64,000 nt of DNA from Sceloporus undulatus (lineage: Eukaryota; Chordata; Lepidosauria; Squamata; Phrynosomatidae), in the NCBI RefSeq assembly GCF_019175285.1, contig NC_056530.1, positions 6,604,770-6,668,769 on the forward strand, read 5' to 3'. Numbering within the stretch: the stretch's first letter is position 1; the number at the start of each line of letters is the position of its first letter. Under the pieces are notes generated by a model, which was not told where the DNA came from, ran no database searches, and worked only from the letters and a program-made list of their open reading frames with translations. Below, in pieces: positions 9,483-21,300 of the stretch. Position numbers and translations under genes: made by a program.

Positions 9483-10194
9483 CAACCCCATTCCTCTCCA
9501 TATCCTAAACTCCCAGAAAATAATATTCATATCTACCTTAAACAGGTCTTTCGCATCTGGTTTTCTCAGCATCTCCTTGTGATGACATGGTCTGCTCCAA
9601 GAGACTTAATCTGTGCATTAGCTCCTGGAGATTGGGTCTAGGAAAGCAGGTTGGGAAGTATGGAGACAAAACACAAAGGGATCAAGTCAAAATTTGCATT
9701 TTACCATACCATGCTGTGGAGAATGGATGGAGAACACTTTATTGGTCTAAAAGCTTAAGTTATTGTAAGTGTTCTTGTTCAGATAACCACAAGACAGCAA
9801 TCACATGATATGAGAATCTCTCCTGCATACCTGGCATTTAGTGGTTATAGCAGCTTCCTCGGAATAAATTTCCACTTTTCTTCTTTATATTACTTATTCA
9901 AAGCATTATCTATATTGATTATCAGAGCCCATGAAGCAATGCACAATAAATAAAACATTAGATCAATTTAAAACGTTTGAGCTCCATAGTCTGAGCTCCA
10001 GAAATAGACTGTGGCAGCTACCTGTCAGAAGACTTCTATCACTGTTTTCTTTCTCCAAAAACCAGCCATTTCTATGGCTATTTTAGTATAATAAAGTGGA
10101 AGAAGAGGAGATGGGCCTAACATAAAAGTTCAAAGAGCTGAAGCCTCTTTCGGACAAGCATATATCAATACTATGACAAAACTGGAAGGGGTAG
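9483..10194. other. No gene or named repeat recognised
   Basis: AT-rich sequence without splice-bounded coding. Presumed intron. Confidence 0.35.
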
Positions 10195-10395
10195 CTACAC
10201 ACATTGGAAGATAGGAACATAATGCAGAAGGACCTTGATAAATTAGAAAACTGAAACTAATAGAGTGGAATTAAACAAGACAAATGCAAAAATTCTACAT
10301 TTTGGCCACAAAAACCAGATGTACATGACAGGGTGGGGAATACTTCACTTAGCAGCAGTACATGTGAAAAGGACCATGGAATTATTGTGCCTTGA
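10195..10395 (+). mobile_element. CR1 fragment (ORF2 C-terminal region)
   Basis: Wording such as 'gcagaaggaccttgataaat' and 'ctacattttggccacaaaaa' matches the CR1 segment that encodes the end of the reverse transcriptase. Heavily decayed. Confidence 0.55.
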
Positions 10396-10404
10396 ACCTT
10401 TTGA

Positions 10405-10560
10405 CTGACTAATAATATAATAATAATAATAAAATAATAATAAATTTTATTTATATACCGCCCTCTGGCAAACCAATCTGGCGGTTTACAACACTTAAAA
10501 TAAACTTACAGCATAAAAGCATTATTTCCCTACCCCTTAAAAGTTATTAAACTGCATATC
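10405..10560 (+). repeat. Interspersed repeat of the 'TTTATATACCGCCCTC' type
   Basis: An AAT-rich head followed by 'tatataccgccctctggc' and 'ctggcggtttacaacac'. Same family as 880-990. Confidence 0.55.
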
Positions 10561-10818
10561 TAAATTAAACCACAATAACTAGTTAAACACAACATAAATT
10601 AAACAAAATAATACCAACCGATAAACCACTGCAACTTCAGTTCTAAAGAAAAGAAAAGGGGGCATTGGATACATTCTGGGGGGGAGATCTGAGGCCAGGA
10701 TTTTTAGTCTGGGAAGGCCTGCCTGAAGAGATCCGTCTTGACTAATAAAAAGATGTCTCAATTGACTAGGTTCATTTCAAAACATTTAATCCCACATAAT
10801 ATCTCAATTTTTTGCTCT

Positions 10819-10895
10819 TATGTGCCTTCAAGTCAACTTTGACTTATTGCAACCCTATCATAAGGTTTCTTGGCAAGATTTATTCAGAGGCAGGG
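10819..10895 (-). mobile_element. SINE fragment, Bov-B-like tail (ACA-tailed family)
   Basis: On the minus strand this reads as the 3' half of the SINE at 15760: 'aatcttgccaagaaacc', a CATAAGTC-like block, then 'gacttgaaggcacataag'. The tRNA-like head is missing. Confidence 0.65.
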
Positions 10896-11267
10896 GGGTC
10901 ATTGTGTTCTCTAAACTAGTCTACAGCATCTGTTTCCCTGGCATTCTGCCTTCCTAATATTAACTAGGCCTAACTTGCTTTATCCTCCTGGTCAGACAGA
11001 TTTGATGCCTTCAGGGTATTAAGGTTCTAATTACAATAACCGTTTATAAATTTTAGTCTGCAACATTTATTTAAAACAACAAAAAAAAACCCACAAATCA
11101 GCAGCATAAGATATCTAACATTTAAAAGATTTCATAACAAACAATTCAAGCAGCAGTAAAATTGCCCACTGAGATGTAAGTGTGTTGGAGCCATTTCCCC
11201 CTTCTCCCTGTCACATATGTAGACAGAGAAGACCTCTTCCAAAATGTGTGAAAGTTGCAAAGTTGCT

Positions 11268-11365
11268 GTTGTGTGCTTCGAAGACTTTTCCATTTAGGGT
11301 GATCCTAAGACGATCTATCATGAGGTTTTCTTGCAAGATTTGTTCAGAAGGAGTTTGTCTTTCAG
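11268..11365 (-). mobile_element. SINE fragment, Bov-B-like tail (ACA-tailed family)
   Basis: The minus strand shows 'aaatcttgcaagaaaacctc' followed by a degenerate 'gatcaccctaaa' block and the start of the tail. Head missing. Confidence 0.55.
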
Positions 11366-12235
11366 TCATTCAGTTTTTAAAATGGATTCTTGTTAGAAAA
11401 ACAACAAAGCCATCAATCACTAGAGCTGCAGAACAGCCAGTATATTAGGTAAAAAAACCCAAACAGTTAAAATATTTAGGAAACAAAAGGCTGCAGAGTA
11501 GAATGTAGACATCAATTAAATGTGCAGAAATGGAAGAAACTCATTTGAGCAGAAAAACATAGAGGTGAACATTCCAACATTGCAATCGGAGGTGGAACTG
11601 GGAAGCCTTGAAAATTGAGGACAAGAGCAAGCCTATTTCCATAGAATCATAGAATAATAGGTTGGAAGAGACCACAAGGGCCATCCAGTCCAACCCCCTG
11701 CCAAGCAGGAAATCACAATCAAAGCATCCCTTAACCTTCTCTTCCCCAGGCTAAAACATCCTCAGCTCCCAAAGTCGATCCTCGTAGGGCATGGCTTCCA
11801 GACCCTTCACCGTTTTAGTCGCTCTCCTTTGGACATGCTCCAGTTTCTCCACTCCTTTTAAATTGTGGTGCCCAGAACTGGACGCCATATTCCAGGTGGG
11901 CCTGACAAAGCAGAATACAGTGGGCACTATTACTTCCCTTGGTCTAGAAACTATACTTTTATTGATGCAGCCTAAAATGCATTGGCCTTTTTGGCTGCTG
12001 CGTTGAACGACTCATGTTCAACTTGTGGACTACTTGGACTCCCAGATCCCTTTCATATGGTTTCATTCAGCCAGGTGTCGCACATCCTTTATCTGTTTAT
12101 TTCATTTTTTCGCCCTAAGTGCAGTACCTTACATTTCTCCATGTTGAAATTCTTTTTAGCTTTGTCCCAGCTTTCTAGTCTATTCAGGTCATCTTGAATT
12201 TTGATCCTATCCTCTTGGGGTATTAGCTACTCACC

Positions 12236-12684
12236 CTTTCTGAGTGTATGGTCATTTGTTCTAGAAGGCATCTCCCAGTTCCTCCATCTGACTGGGGTCT
12301 GTAGTAGACTCCACCCATAACATCCTTGTTGTTTTTCCTCCCTTTAATTTTTATCCAGATGCTCTCCACCTGGCTTCCAGGATTGATGTCCTGGGTCTCT
12401 TCACTGTGTTAAATGTCCCTGACATGTAAGGCTTTNNNNNNNNNNNNNNNNNNNNNNNNNTCCTCCTTTCCTGTTTGGCCTATTTCTCTTGAATAGGTTA
12501 TACCCCTCTATTCCTACATTCCAATCATGAGACTCATCCCACCAGGTTTCAGTGATGCCTATTATATCATATTTGCTTTGTTGTACTAGGAGTTCAAATT
12601 CAGCTTGCTTATTTCCCATACTCTGTGCATTAGTGTAGATACATTTAAGACCATGTGTTCCCTTTACTTGCTGCCTGTGCAAAC
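12236..12684 (-). pseudogene. CR1 ORF2 endonuclease, partial
   Basis: Apurinic endonuclease domain of the LINE, which nicks the target. Visible motifs are KCIYTNAQSMGNKQAEFE and DIIGITETWWDESHDWN (the conserved Glu/Thr-Trp block). After the N gap, EN residues continue (VESIWIKIKGRK and GGVYYRPQ). The domain stops at the deletion junction, and no reverse transcriptase core follows. Confidence 0.85.
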
Positions 12685-12935
12685 ATTTTTTCTCCCACTG
12701 TTGGGTCCTTGCACTGTTTGTCTTGTTCCCTCTATGACAGTTTGGCTATTTTCTCCATCTCTGCCATCTCCCTCCCCCACATAACTCAGTTTAAAGCCGT
12801 CCTGATCAAATTCTTGAGACTATTGGCAAAAACGTTTCTGCCAACTGGTGGGAGATGCAACCCATCCCTTGTCAGAAGTCTTTCCTCATGGAACTGCAGT
12901 CCATGATCCAAGAATCCAAACCGTTCTTGGCGGCA

Positions 12936-13289
12936 TCATCTACGGAGCCAGTTGTTTACATCCACTATTTTCTTTTCCCTTCCTGGACCATGCCCTTTGA
13001 CTGGGAGAAGAGACGAGATGACAACCTGTACATCCACCTCTTTCAACTTCCTACCCAGAGCCTCATAATCCCTTATGATACTCTGAAGGCTGTGCCTTGC
13101 AGTATCATTGGTTCCCACATGAACCAAAAGAAAGGGATAATGGTCAGTAGGCTTGACAAGTCTTGTCAGCCTCTCTGTCACATCACGGATCTTTGCCCCA
13201 GGGAGACAGCACACCTCCCGAGACATCTTGTCAGGCCCACAAACCACTGGTTCAGTGCCTTTCAGCAAGGAGTCCCCCACGACCGCCAC
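12936..13289 (-). pseudogene. CR1 ORF1 SGNH-esterase-like domain
   Basis: This frame starts MAVVGDSLLKGTEPV and holds the GDS nucleophile block and a HVGTNDTAR block, the hallmarks of the SGNH/GDSL hydrolase fold found in CR1 ORF1. KMSREVCCLPGAKIRDVT is also typical. It overlaps the upstream ORF1 frame (13262-13777) by about 28 bases in a different phase, so a frameshift splits ORF1. Confidence 0.82.
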
Positions 13290-13777
13290 ACACCTCCTCT
13301 GAGGCTTAGCAGTGACTGTTCTCTTTGGTGGTACTCCCAGGGTCCCCTGCTCTGTCCCTGCTGCTCTTCATCATCTCTGATAACAGACAGAGATTCAAAT
13401 TGATTCTGTAGCTGCAATCTCCCAGAATGTTCCCTGGTTTTCCTAGTTCTGTGTGTGACTTTCTTCCAACCATCTACTTCTGTAGTATGTGAAGTGACCT
13501 CCTCCTCCCCAGTAACCTCCTCTGTGTGTTTCCCACTCAGGACCGTCTGGTCCGTTCTGGTCAGGAAAACCTCTTTCTCCCTATGATGTTGAAGTGTAGC
13601 TACCTGGGCCTCCAGCTGCTGTACTTTCTCTTCTGACAGGGCCACCAACTTGCACTTAGTGCAGGTGAAGTTCCCCACATCTCTAGGCAAGAATACAAAC
13701 ATCCCACAAGTGTCGCAGGTGACTGCAGCAGGGCCTTCAGTGTCCATACTGAAAAGTCTTAAGGAGGCACTTAACAA
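13262..13777 (-). pseudogene. CR1 ORF1 N-terminal part: zinc ribbon and coiled coil
   Basis: 171 codons. Residues ~19-43 carry two Cys pairs (CDTCGMF and CTKCKLV), a zinc-ribbon-like fold. A short heptad-like helix follows (SEEKVQQLEAQVATLQHH). The remainder is polar linker. This is the N-terminal half of CR1 ORF1, an RNA-binding protein of the element. It loses phase before the esterase domain. Confidence 0.75.
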
Positions 13778-14300
13778 GACTGTGGGCTTCCCTTGCTAAA
13801 CACCAGTGTAAAGAACCCCTGTGGGCCTCTGTTAAAGAGCTCAATCAACTGGTACTCTAGTTATGAACAGCGCTCCTGGCTACTAGCTAGTTCAGAGGCA
13901 AGTCTCTGATGCACTTCCTCTGAGCAAAGTTCCCACAAGCCCCTTAAGGATAAAAGAGAAAAGAAAATGTGGAAAATTAAAGGAGCCTTGCCTCCAGCAA
14001 TGTTCTCAGGTCAGCTTTTCCTCTGGTCTCCAAAACCTCCTTGACTATACAAGAAAAATCCAAAATCCGTGTGCCGTTAGGCATGCGCCTCTCCCAGCCT
14101 GCTTTGCAATTAGGCTTCTAGCCCCTCCCACAGCAGCAGCCCAAGTTTAAAAGTTTAGATCTCGCCAAGCACAAGGACAAAGAAGATCAGCCTTTCTTCC
14201 TTGGAGAAATGAACTATTTGGGAGAAGACTTATGCATTAAATATACAGAAATTCTTCTCAGTGTTTTGGCTAGATTTTAGTACAATTCTGTGACTTTGGT

Positions 14301-14490
14301 CCAAAACACACTGCTGAAATAATCCAATTTGAGACTGCTTTAACTGCCCTGACTTGATTCTACAGAATCCTGAGAACTGGAGTTTTGTGAGACAGAGAGC
14401 TCGGGTGCCACAATAAACTACAATTCCCAAGCACTGAGACAGGGCAGTTAAAGCGGTCTCAAAGTGGATTATTTCTGCAGTGTGTTTTGG
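14301..14490. mobile_element. Foldback hAT-like MITE with 8-bp target duplication
   Basis: The ends are CCAAAACACACTGCTGAAAT and the reverse complement of CTGCAGTGTGTTTTGG. Complementarity continues inward over 'aataatcc', 'tgagac' and 'ctttaactgccctg'. The flanks are ACTTTGGT and ACTTTTGT, an 8-bp target duplication matching at 7 of 8 bases. Confidence 0.85.
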
Positions 14491-15019
14491 ACTTTTGTTA
14501 TCTTTATTTATCAAACTGTTCAGAACATGTGAACTGCCAAGTGCAACCAACTGAGATTTTTTAAAATATTGTCCAATTGCCACTAACCAAAGTCAGTTCT
14601 GCAACGCTCCACTTGCAGGACAATCATTTTGCTGACTTGCTGTAATAATCACAAAGCCTCCCCCTGCAGTTCTAGCCAAGGCTATTCTTCACTGTTGAAC
14701 CTTTAGGTCACAACCTAGTAAGTTCGGAGAATGTCTGGCATTTTGGATTGCACCTTCCCTTAACTTCTACCATGCTTACAATTCAGGAGATAGGCATGTG
14801 GCATCTCTCAGCTATTACATTCGCCTATATTTAAATCAGCAGGTCAAAAAGAAATTATACTGTAAAGGGCTATAGAAGAACACTTCCAAAACGAAGGTTA
14901 CATTCTATGTCTAATTCAAAATGCAAGTTATAATGCCTCCATAAATAGGATGCTACTATTTAATAGTACTTTTATGCAGAAAAGCAAGGAAGACTAAAAA
15001 TGTGTAGATTGTGCGGCTC

Positions 15020-15120
15020 TACAGGTAAAGTTGGACTTCAACTCTCATCAGGACTAAATAGCCTAGCCAATGGAGGAGGATGGTAGAAGTTCCAGATGAG
15101 CAACATTTAGGAGGCCACAG
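15020..15120. mobile_element. Fragment of 'tggacttcaactctcatc' MITE family
   Basis: Contains 'ttggacttcaactctcatca' and, about 50 bp on, 'tagaagttccagatgagcaa'. This is wording shared by a common palindromic hAT-like MITE of reptiles. Ends are not clear. Confidence 0.4.
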
Positions 15121-15264
15121 ATACTCCTTTCCCTACTCATTCTTCTAAATACCCACACCTAGTAGACCAAGTACACCAGTATCTTAAGGGAGCTGGTGGG
15201 CCTAACCAAAAGACTGGGAGTACGAGATGTGACCTACAAACCCCCCGTTTTATTATACACTCAC

Positions 15265-15367
15265 CTATCTCTGACCACATTTATTGTTTTGATACCTTTG
15301 GCTGCTGCGATCTGGATAACAGCCTGTCCCACTCCACTATTGGCTGCATTTTGGATGACAGAATCTC
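15265..15367 (-). CDS. MECR: MECR exon 5
   Basis: 103 bp, entering in phase 1 and leaving in phase 2. Encodes [19 protein letters not shown], then [16 protein letters not shown]: the first strand, glycine loop and helix of the NADPH-binding Rossmann fold. Acceptor 'ctgcag', donor 'gtgagt'. Confidence 0.95.
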
Positions 15368-18300
15368 CTGCAGACAAACAGATGTATCTTGAGTTGTAAA
15401 AGAGTCCTTATTTGCCTATTTGTTTGAAGATGTTGCTTTTCATTTCTGTCTGTTACTCAATACAAACTATTCTGGGAGGTCCACAAAAGGAGAAGGCACA
15501 GTTCAAGATGCTATAAAGTGAAGCATTGTTAGATATTGTTAAAATGTCCAACATATTTTAAGCTATAAATACTTTAAGGCCTCTTTCAGTGAGTCCAGAA
15601 ATTCCTGATAAAGCAGTCTCCAGCATAGTTTATTAGCAACTATGAAGTATCTGAAATAAGATTATTTTTAGTCACCAATGAGCAATATTTCAGATTATTT
15701 AAAGCATCTTGCTTATATACAATGTTTGCTAATATAAAGTTACCAACATTCTTTGTTAGAGCCAGTGTAGTGGTTTGAGTGATGGACTGTGATGCTGGAG
15801 GCCAGAGTTTGAAACCCCGCTCAGCCATAGAAAGCTTCAGGGCGACCTGGGCAAGTCACATTCTCTCAGCCTCGGAGGAAGGCAAAAACACTTCCCTCAG
15901 AACAAATCTTGCCAAGAAAATTCCATGGTAGGTTTGCCTTAGGATCACCGTAAGTCAGAAATTACTGTTAAGACACCAACAGCAGCAGCACCAACAGCCT
16001 TTTTTTACTAATTTGCAAAGCTAGATCTTGTGTCAGTCACTCTTTTAAAGGTTTTAAATGCCTTATTATTTCCATCAGTGAGGACAGTTTTTGGCAAAGT
16101 AAACAGTCCTAGACCACCAATAATTTAATCAACTGTGCAGAACAAAAATAAAACAGATGCAGAAAATAATGTGGGGTTGCTAAGAGAATATACAATAGTG
16201 GTGGGAGTAGATGAAGAAGGAAGACGACTTTGAGCAGCAGAGGAAAAATATTTGTTTTTCCAAGCACTGCAATCAATTCTGGTGACCAAAGGCTGTGGAC
16301 TACTGAGGTAAACAGTACTGTAGAAAATGCTCTGCTGGTATATTACTCTGGCACAGTGTACACACCTGGCTTCAAGATTTCAAAGTCAGACAACATGCGA
16401 TAAGCTGTGCAGGGGTTGACACTCAAGGTGGCAGCACAAACCAATGGGATATCAGGTGGCATTTTCAGGAGTGTTTCCTCAGCAAATACTGCCTCTGTTC
16501 GCCAAGTTCCTGATTTGAGAAATAAAAAGAGTACAATTCAGGCTATAAGAAATTAAAATTTTCAGCTCAAGTAACATGGAGAGGAGCTCATAAAATACAA
16601 TTTCTAAAATTCCAGTGGTGTCAAAACCTTTTCCATTGCCTTTATGCATGTCAATAAGAATTAAGAGTTCTTCCTGTTTGTTAAGTGCTAAACATTTTCT
16701 GAACTGGAGAAATGAGACTGTCAGATGAGTTCTGCTACCTGATGAATGTGTTTTCTTTCCTTATGCAGCCTAAGTGTCTCTTAACAGTAAGGGGTTATAA
16801 TTATAACTGTCAGTTTTAATAAAATGAGTCTTGCTCACCAAGTCCTGCATCAGCTGGGATCACAAAGTCACCTGTCTTCAGGGAGGTCACACTTTGTCCA
16901 GTTTTCACCACTTGACCAACTCCTTCATTTCCACCTACTGCAGGTAAGTCAGCAAGAATAGGGTAACTTCCTGCAAAATCACAAGAATGTCATTAACATC
17001 CAAACAGTTTTGAATTATAAATTAATACTGTATTCAGGCTTGTTATTTTTTTGGATTTAGAAACTATATGCAGCACAGGGTATTCCTTATTTATCACCCC
17101 TACATTGGAAAATGTTTTTTCACTGCAGGTTTATAAAACAGTAAGTGGGTGGTCACCTTTTAGGAATGCTTTAGCCATGGATTTTCTGCACCAGTAGGAA
17201 CTTGGACTACATGGTTGTTGGGAAATCAACCCTACATTCTATCATCAGTCTCCTTTCAGTCACTATGGTTTCTGAGATGATTCAGAATGAATACAAGAAG
17301 AACTCAGCTGGACCAAAGACCTAAATAGTCTAGTTTTCTGTTAAGTCCACAAGCAGGACATGAATTTTTAAAAGTCAAATATTTAAAGGCATTAAAATAA
17401 AATAAATTAGTTGCCACAACAGCCAATGACACTAAGCAAGTGTTTGATATGGTTAGGGTAGATAGACAAGGTAAACAGGGAGCACTAGATGACAGAACAT
17501 CTAGTTTAGGAGGTGGAACAAAGAAACCTTGTGTAAGCTCATTGTATATCATTACATTTGGAAAATCTTTTGTGTCATAGCCATTTGACAGCATATTATG
17601 AAAGAATGATATGAATAGTGACAGGATTACAGAAATAAATATTATAGAGAAGAATAATGATGCAGTCTTCATACAAGGCAAGTTTACCTTGAATCATATT
17701 GATGTCTGAAGGATTGATAGGAGCTGCAAGCATTTTCACATGGACTCCAAAATCTCCCACTTCTGCCAGATCTATGTCTTTTAGGCTGAAACAAAAGACA
17801 GACGAAATGTAATATTCCCTCTACTATGATCCTCAAAGTATTTCACTGGGGTCAATACTGCCATTTGAAGCTTTGTCTATTAGTTCCAACAACTGTTACA
17901 CAACAGAAAACACATGTACTTGTTTAAGTTTCATACTCACTTAAACCGCTCTGTCTGCATTCTTATCCTACCATTTGAGAAACCAGCTGTTTTATGAACA
18001 TTTTAAATTTTTTAAAAGTAATTTTTACAAATGGCAAGTCTGATCAAGAGGGCTTTAAACTAAATCTTTGGGGGACTAGAGATGATAATTGAAGCATCAG
18101 CCCAAAGGCAAGCTTTATATGCAAGGAGGTTAATTCTACAGGAGAAACTGAGGAAGGGAATGAGACTCAGAGTAAAGCTCACAGTAAATTAATAGGTACC
18201 GTAAGCACAAACAAGGCTTTAGATGTCTATTCACCAATGAGCTTGAAGTTCTAGTACATGAAGGCAAATATGACTTTATAAATGGAGATCTAGTGAGAGG

Positions 18301-21300
18301 ACCCCAATAACTGGAATGTAACAACTGAAAGATATAACCTATTCAAAAAGAATAGTTGTGGAGGAAAAGGAAGGTGAATAGCATCGTATGTCAAAAATAA
18401 ATTCATTTGTACAGAAATCCATAAGAGTGATCAGAGTGGACCAGTGGAAAAGGTAAAAATAAACGGTGAAAGAAATAAAAGTAACATTGTGGCAGCAATC
18501 TGCTACAGGCAACCAAAAAAATAAAAGGTGGTGGATGATGCTTTTCTAAAACAAATCCCTGAAATCTCAGAAAGTCGATGGAAATAATAGTCCCAATATA
18601 TTCCTACTATATTCGGCACTGGTCAAGCCTTATCTATGTTCAGTTCTGGGCACCTCACTATAAGAAGAATACAGACAAGTTGGAGCAGGTTCAGAGAAGG
18701 GCAACAAAGATATTAAGGAGTACGGAGAACAAAACATAAGGAAAGTTGAAGGAGTTGAGCATGTTCAGATTGGTGAAGAGAAAACTGAACTGTGACAATG
18801 TGAAGTCGAAGGCTTTCACGGCTGGCATCCATACTTTTTTGTGGGTTTTTTGGGCTGTGAGGCTGTGTACTAAAAGAGTTTATTCCTGACGTTTCACCAG
18901 CACTCTGTGGCTGGCATCTTCAGAGAATGCTTGACCTGGAGAGAATGGTATACAGTTATATACTGTTGGTTGAGGGAAGCAATTTGCATGTTATCTGTGT
19001 ATTGTTCTGTGTTGAATGGACACCCTGTGACCCTGCCATTTAACACCAGAACAATACACAGATTAACATGCAAACACCTCCTCTCAACTAACAGTATATA
19101 TACCTCACTTTTTTCCATGCCAGCATTCTCTGAAGTGCCAGCCACAGATGCTGGCAATGTATCAGGAATAAACTCTTCTAGAACATGGCTTCACAGCCTG
19201 AAGAAACCCTCAAAAACTATGAGTTGTGACAGATTGCCCTACTTAAATACCTCAAGGGCTGTCACAGAGAGAAGTGGGCAGACCTGTTCTCTTGCTGCCC
19301 AGGAGGGTAGGGCTGGGGGTTGGACCTGATGTCCCATGGGACCCCTTCCAACTTTGAGTCTAGGGCCAGTGTAGTGTAATGCTTTGAAAGTTGGACTAGG
19401 ATACCGGAAGACAATCTCAGCTTGGTCATGGAAACCAACTGGATGACCCTGGGGAAACGACACTCTCTCAGCCTCAGAGGATGCCAATGGCAACAACAAC
19501 AACAACAAACAAAAATTGCTTTCTTTTTCAGGCAAAGGTCCACTTAATCTCCCATTCTGCTTTCAATAGGCACCAATCAAAAGCAAAACAATGTGATGCT
19601 TATTCAAAGATACAGCTGTGTTTGTCTGGAAAACCTGTCTCCAAAGGGATTTTGCAGCACCTTTGAGATTTACTGAAAGAAGAAGTTGGAAGCATGAGCT
19701 TTTGTAGCCCACTGCAAGTACTTTCCTTTCAGTTAGTCTCAAAGGTGCTACAAAATCCCTTTGCAAGGTGATGTTTACGTCACTTTTCCCCAGCATCTGC
19801 TAGCAACAACCCTGGCTTCCTCCCCAAAATGTCTTCCCTCATGTACCTACTATTCTGGCTGCAGCCCATTTCTTAAGTAATTGAATAGCAGACAGTCAGA
19901 AGGTTCCAGCTTCCTTGGTATGGCAGAGAAAAGTGAAGTAATGTCTCAGGAAAGAAGGGAAGGAACATCTCACCTGTTTACTTCTTATCTGTCTTGGGCA
20001 CTAAAGCTGTACAGAGGGTCCTTGGTATCCACTGGGGTCTGGCTCCAGGACCACCTGTGGATACCCAAATCTGTGGATGTGCAAGTCTCATTAAATACAA
20101 TGGCACAGTAAAATAGTGCTCCTTATAAAAAATGGGAGCCAATGTGGCACAGTGGTTTGAGTGTTGGACTACAACTTCGGAGATCATGGTTCAGATCCTC
20201 TCTGAACCACGGAAACCCAGTAGGAGACCTCAGGGGATAGCAATGGCAAACCTCCTCTGGGGGAAAAAACCCTTGGCAGGAAAACCCCTTGATAGGTTTG
20301 ACTTAGGGTCACCATAAGTCGGGAACGACCTGAAGGAACACAACAACAGCAATGTATAAAGTGGCAAAAATCAGCTGGTTTTATTCTCCAGTCAGCAGGG
20401 ACCGAGTCAGTCAAGAAAGAGTGAAAGGAAGACGCTGAATCTATTACAGCAAAAGCAGCTGCAGCCTCCAGAATCTTATAGTTGGAAGAGACCCCAAGAA
20501 GGGCCCTGATCCAGCCGAACCCCCTTCTGCCATGCAGGAACTCTCCATCAAAGCATCCCTTGAGACAGAGGGCCATCCAGCCTCTGCTTAAAGACCTCCA
20601 AAGAAGGAGACTCCACTACACTCCGAGGGAATTTGTTCCACTGTCCAACAGCCCTTACTGTCAGGAAGTTCCTCCTAATGTTGAGGTGGAATCTCTTCTC
20701 CTGCAGATTGCATCCATTGCTCCATTGGGGCCTGTTCTCTGGAGCAGCAAAAACAAGCTTGCTCCCTCCTCAATGTGACACCCCTTCAAATATTTAAACA
20801 AGGCTATCATATCACTTCTTAACCTTCTTTTCTCCAGGCTAAACATCCCCAGCTCCCTAAGGCGTTCCTCATAGGGTTTCATGGTTTCCAGACCATTCAC
20901 CATTTTAGTCGCCCTCCTTTGGAGACATGGCTCCAGTTTCTCAATGTCCTTTCTGAATTGTGGTGCCCAGAAGTGGACACATTATTCCAGGTGGGGCCTG
21001 ACCAGAGCTGAATAGAGTGGGACTATTACATCCCTTGGTCTAGACAATATACTTCTACTGATGCAGCCTAGAATCGCATTGGCCTTGTTAGCTGCTGCAT
21101 CACACTGTTGGCTCATGTTCGACTTGTGCTCTACTTGGACTCCCAGATCCCCTGATCAAAGCCTCCTTTCCCTCTTCCTTCCAGGCCAAGCCCGAAGCAG
21201 CCAGACCCTTCCTTCCTTCCTCCTCTCCTTCCTTCCTTACCGTAACACTTGAGCAGGATCTCCGTGCCCTTCATAGACCAGCCCTCGAGGCCCCGTTCCG

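Larger units (their letters stand above)
11641..14165 (-). mobile_element. CR1 LINE carrying ORF1, partial endonuclease and 3' end
   Basis: Read on the minus strand, a leader (about 14165-13778) is followed by ORF1, then the start of the ORF2 endonuclease (about 12684-12236). Near 12230 the sequence jumps to the last part of the reverse transcriptase and the 3' untranslated region, ending at 'cctattattctatgattc' (11641). Most of the reverse transcriptase is therefore deleted. A 25-N gap (12436-12460) lies in the endonuclease. A dead copy in a presumed MECR intron, same orientation as MECR. Confidence 0.88.

Noticed and set aside
14230-14583. A 118-codon minus-strand frame
   Set aside because: Almost all of it lies in the foldback MITE at 14301-14490.
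15760-15991. tRNA gene at SINE heads
   Set aside because: The A and B boxes belong to SINEs with Bov-B-like tails. No clover-leaf with acceptor stem pairs is present.
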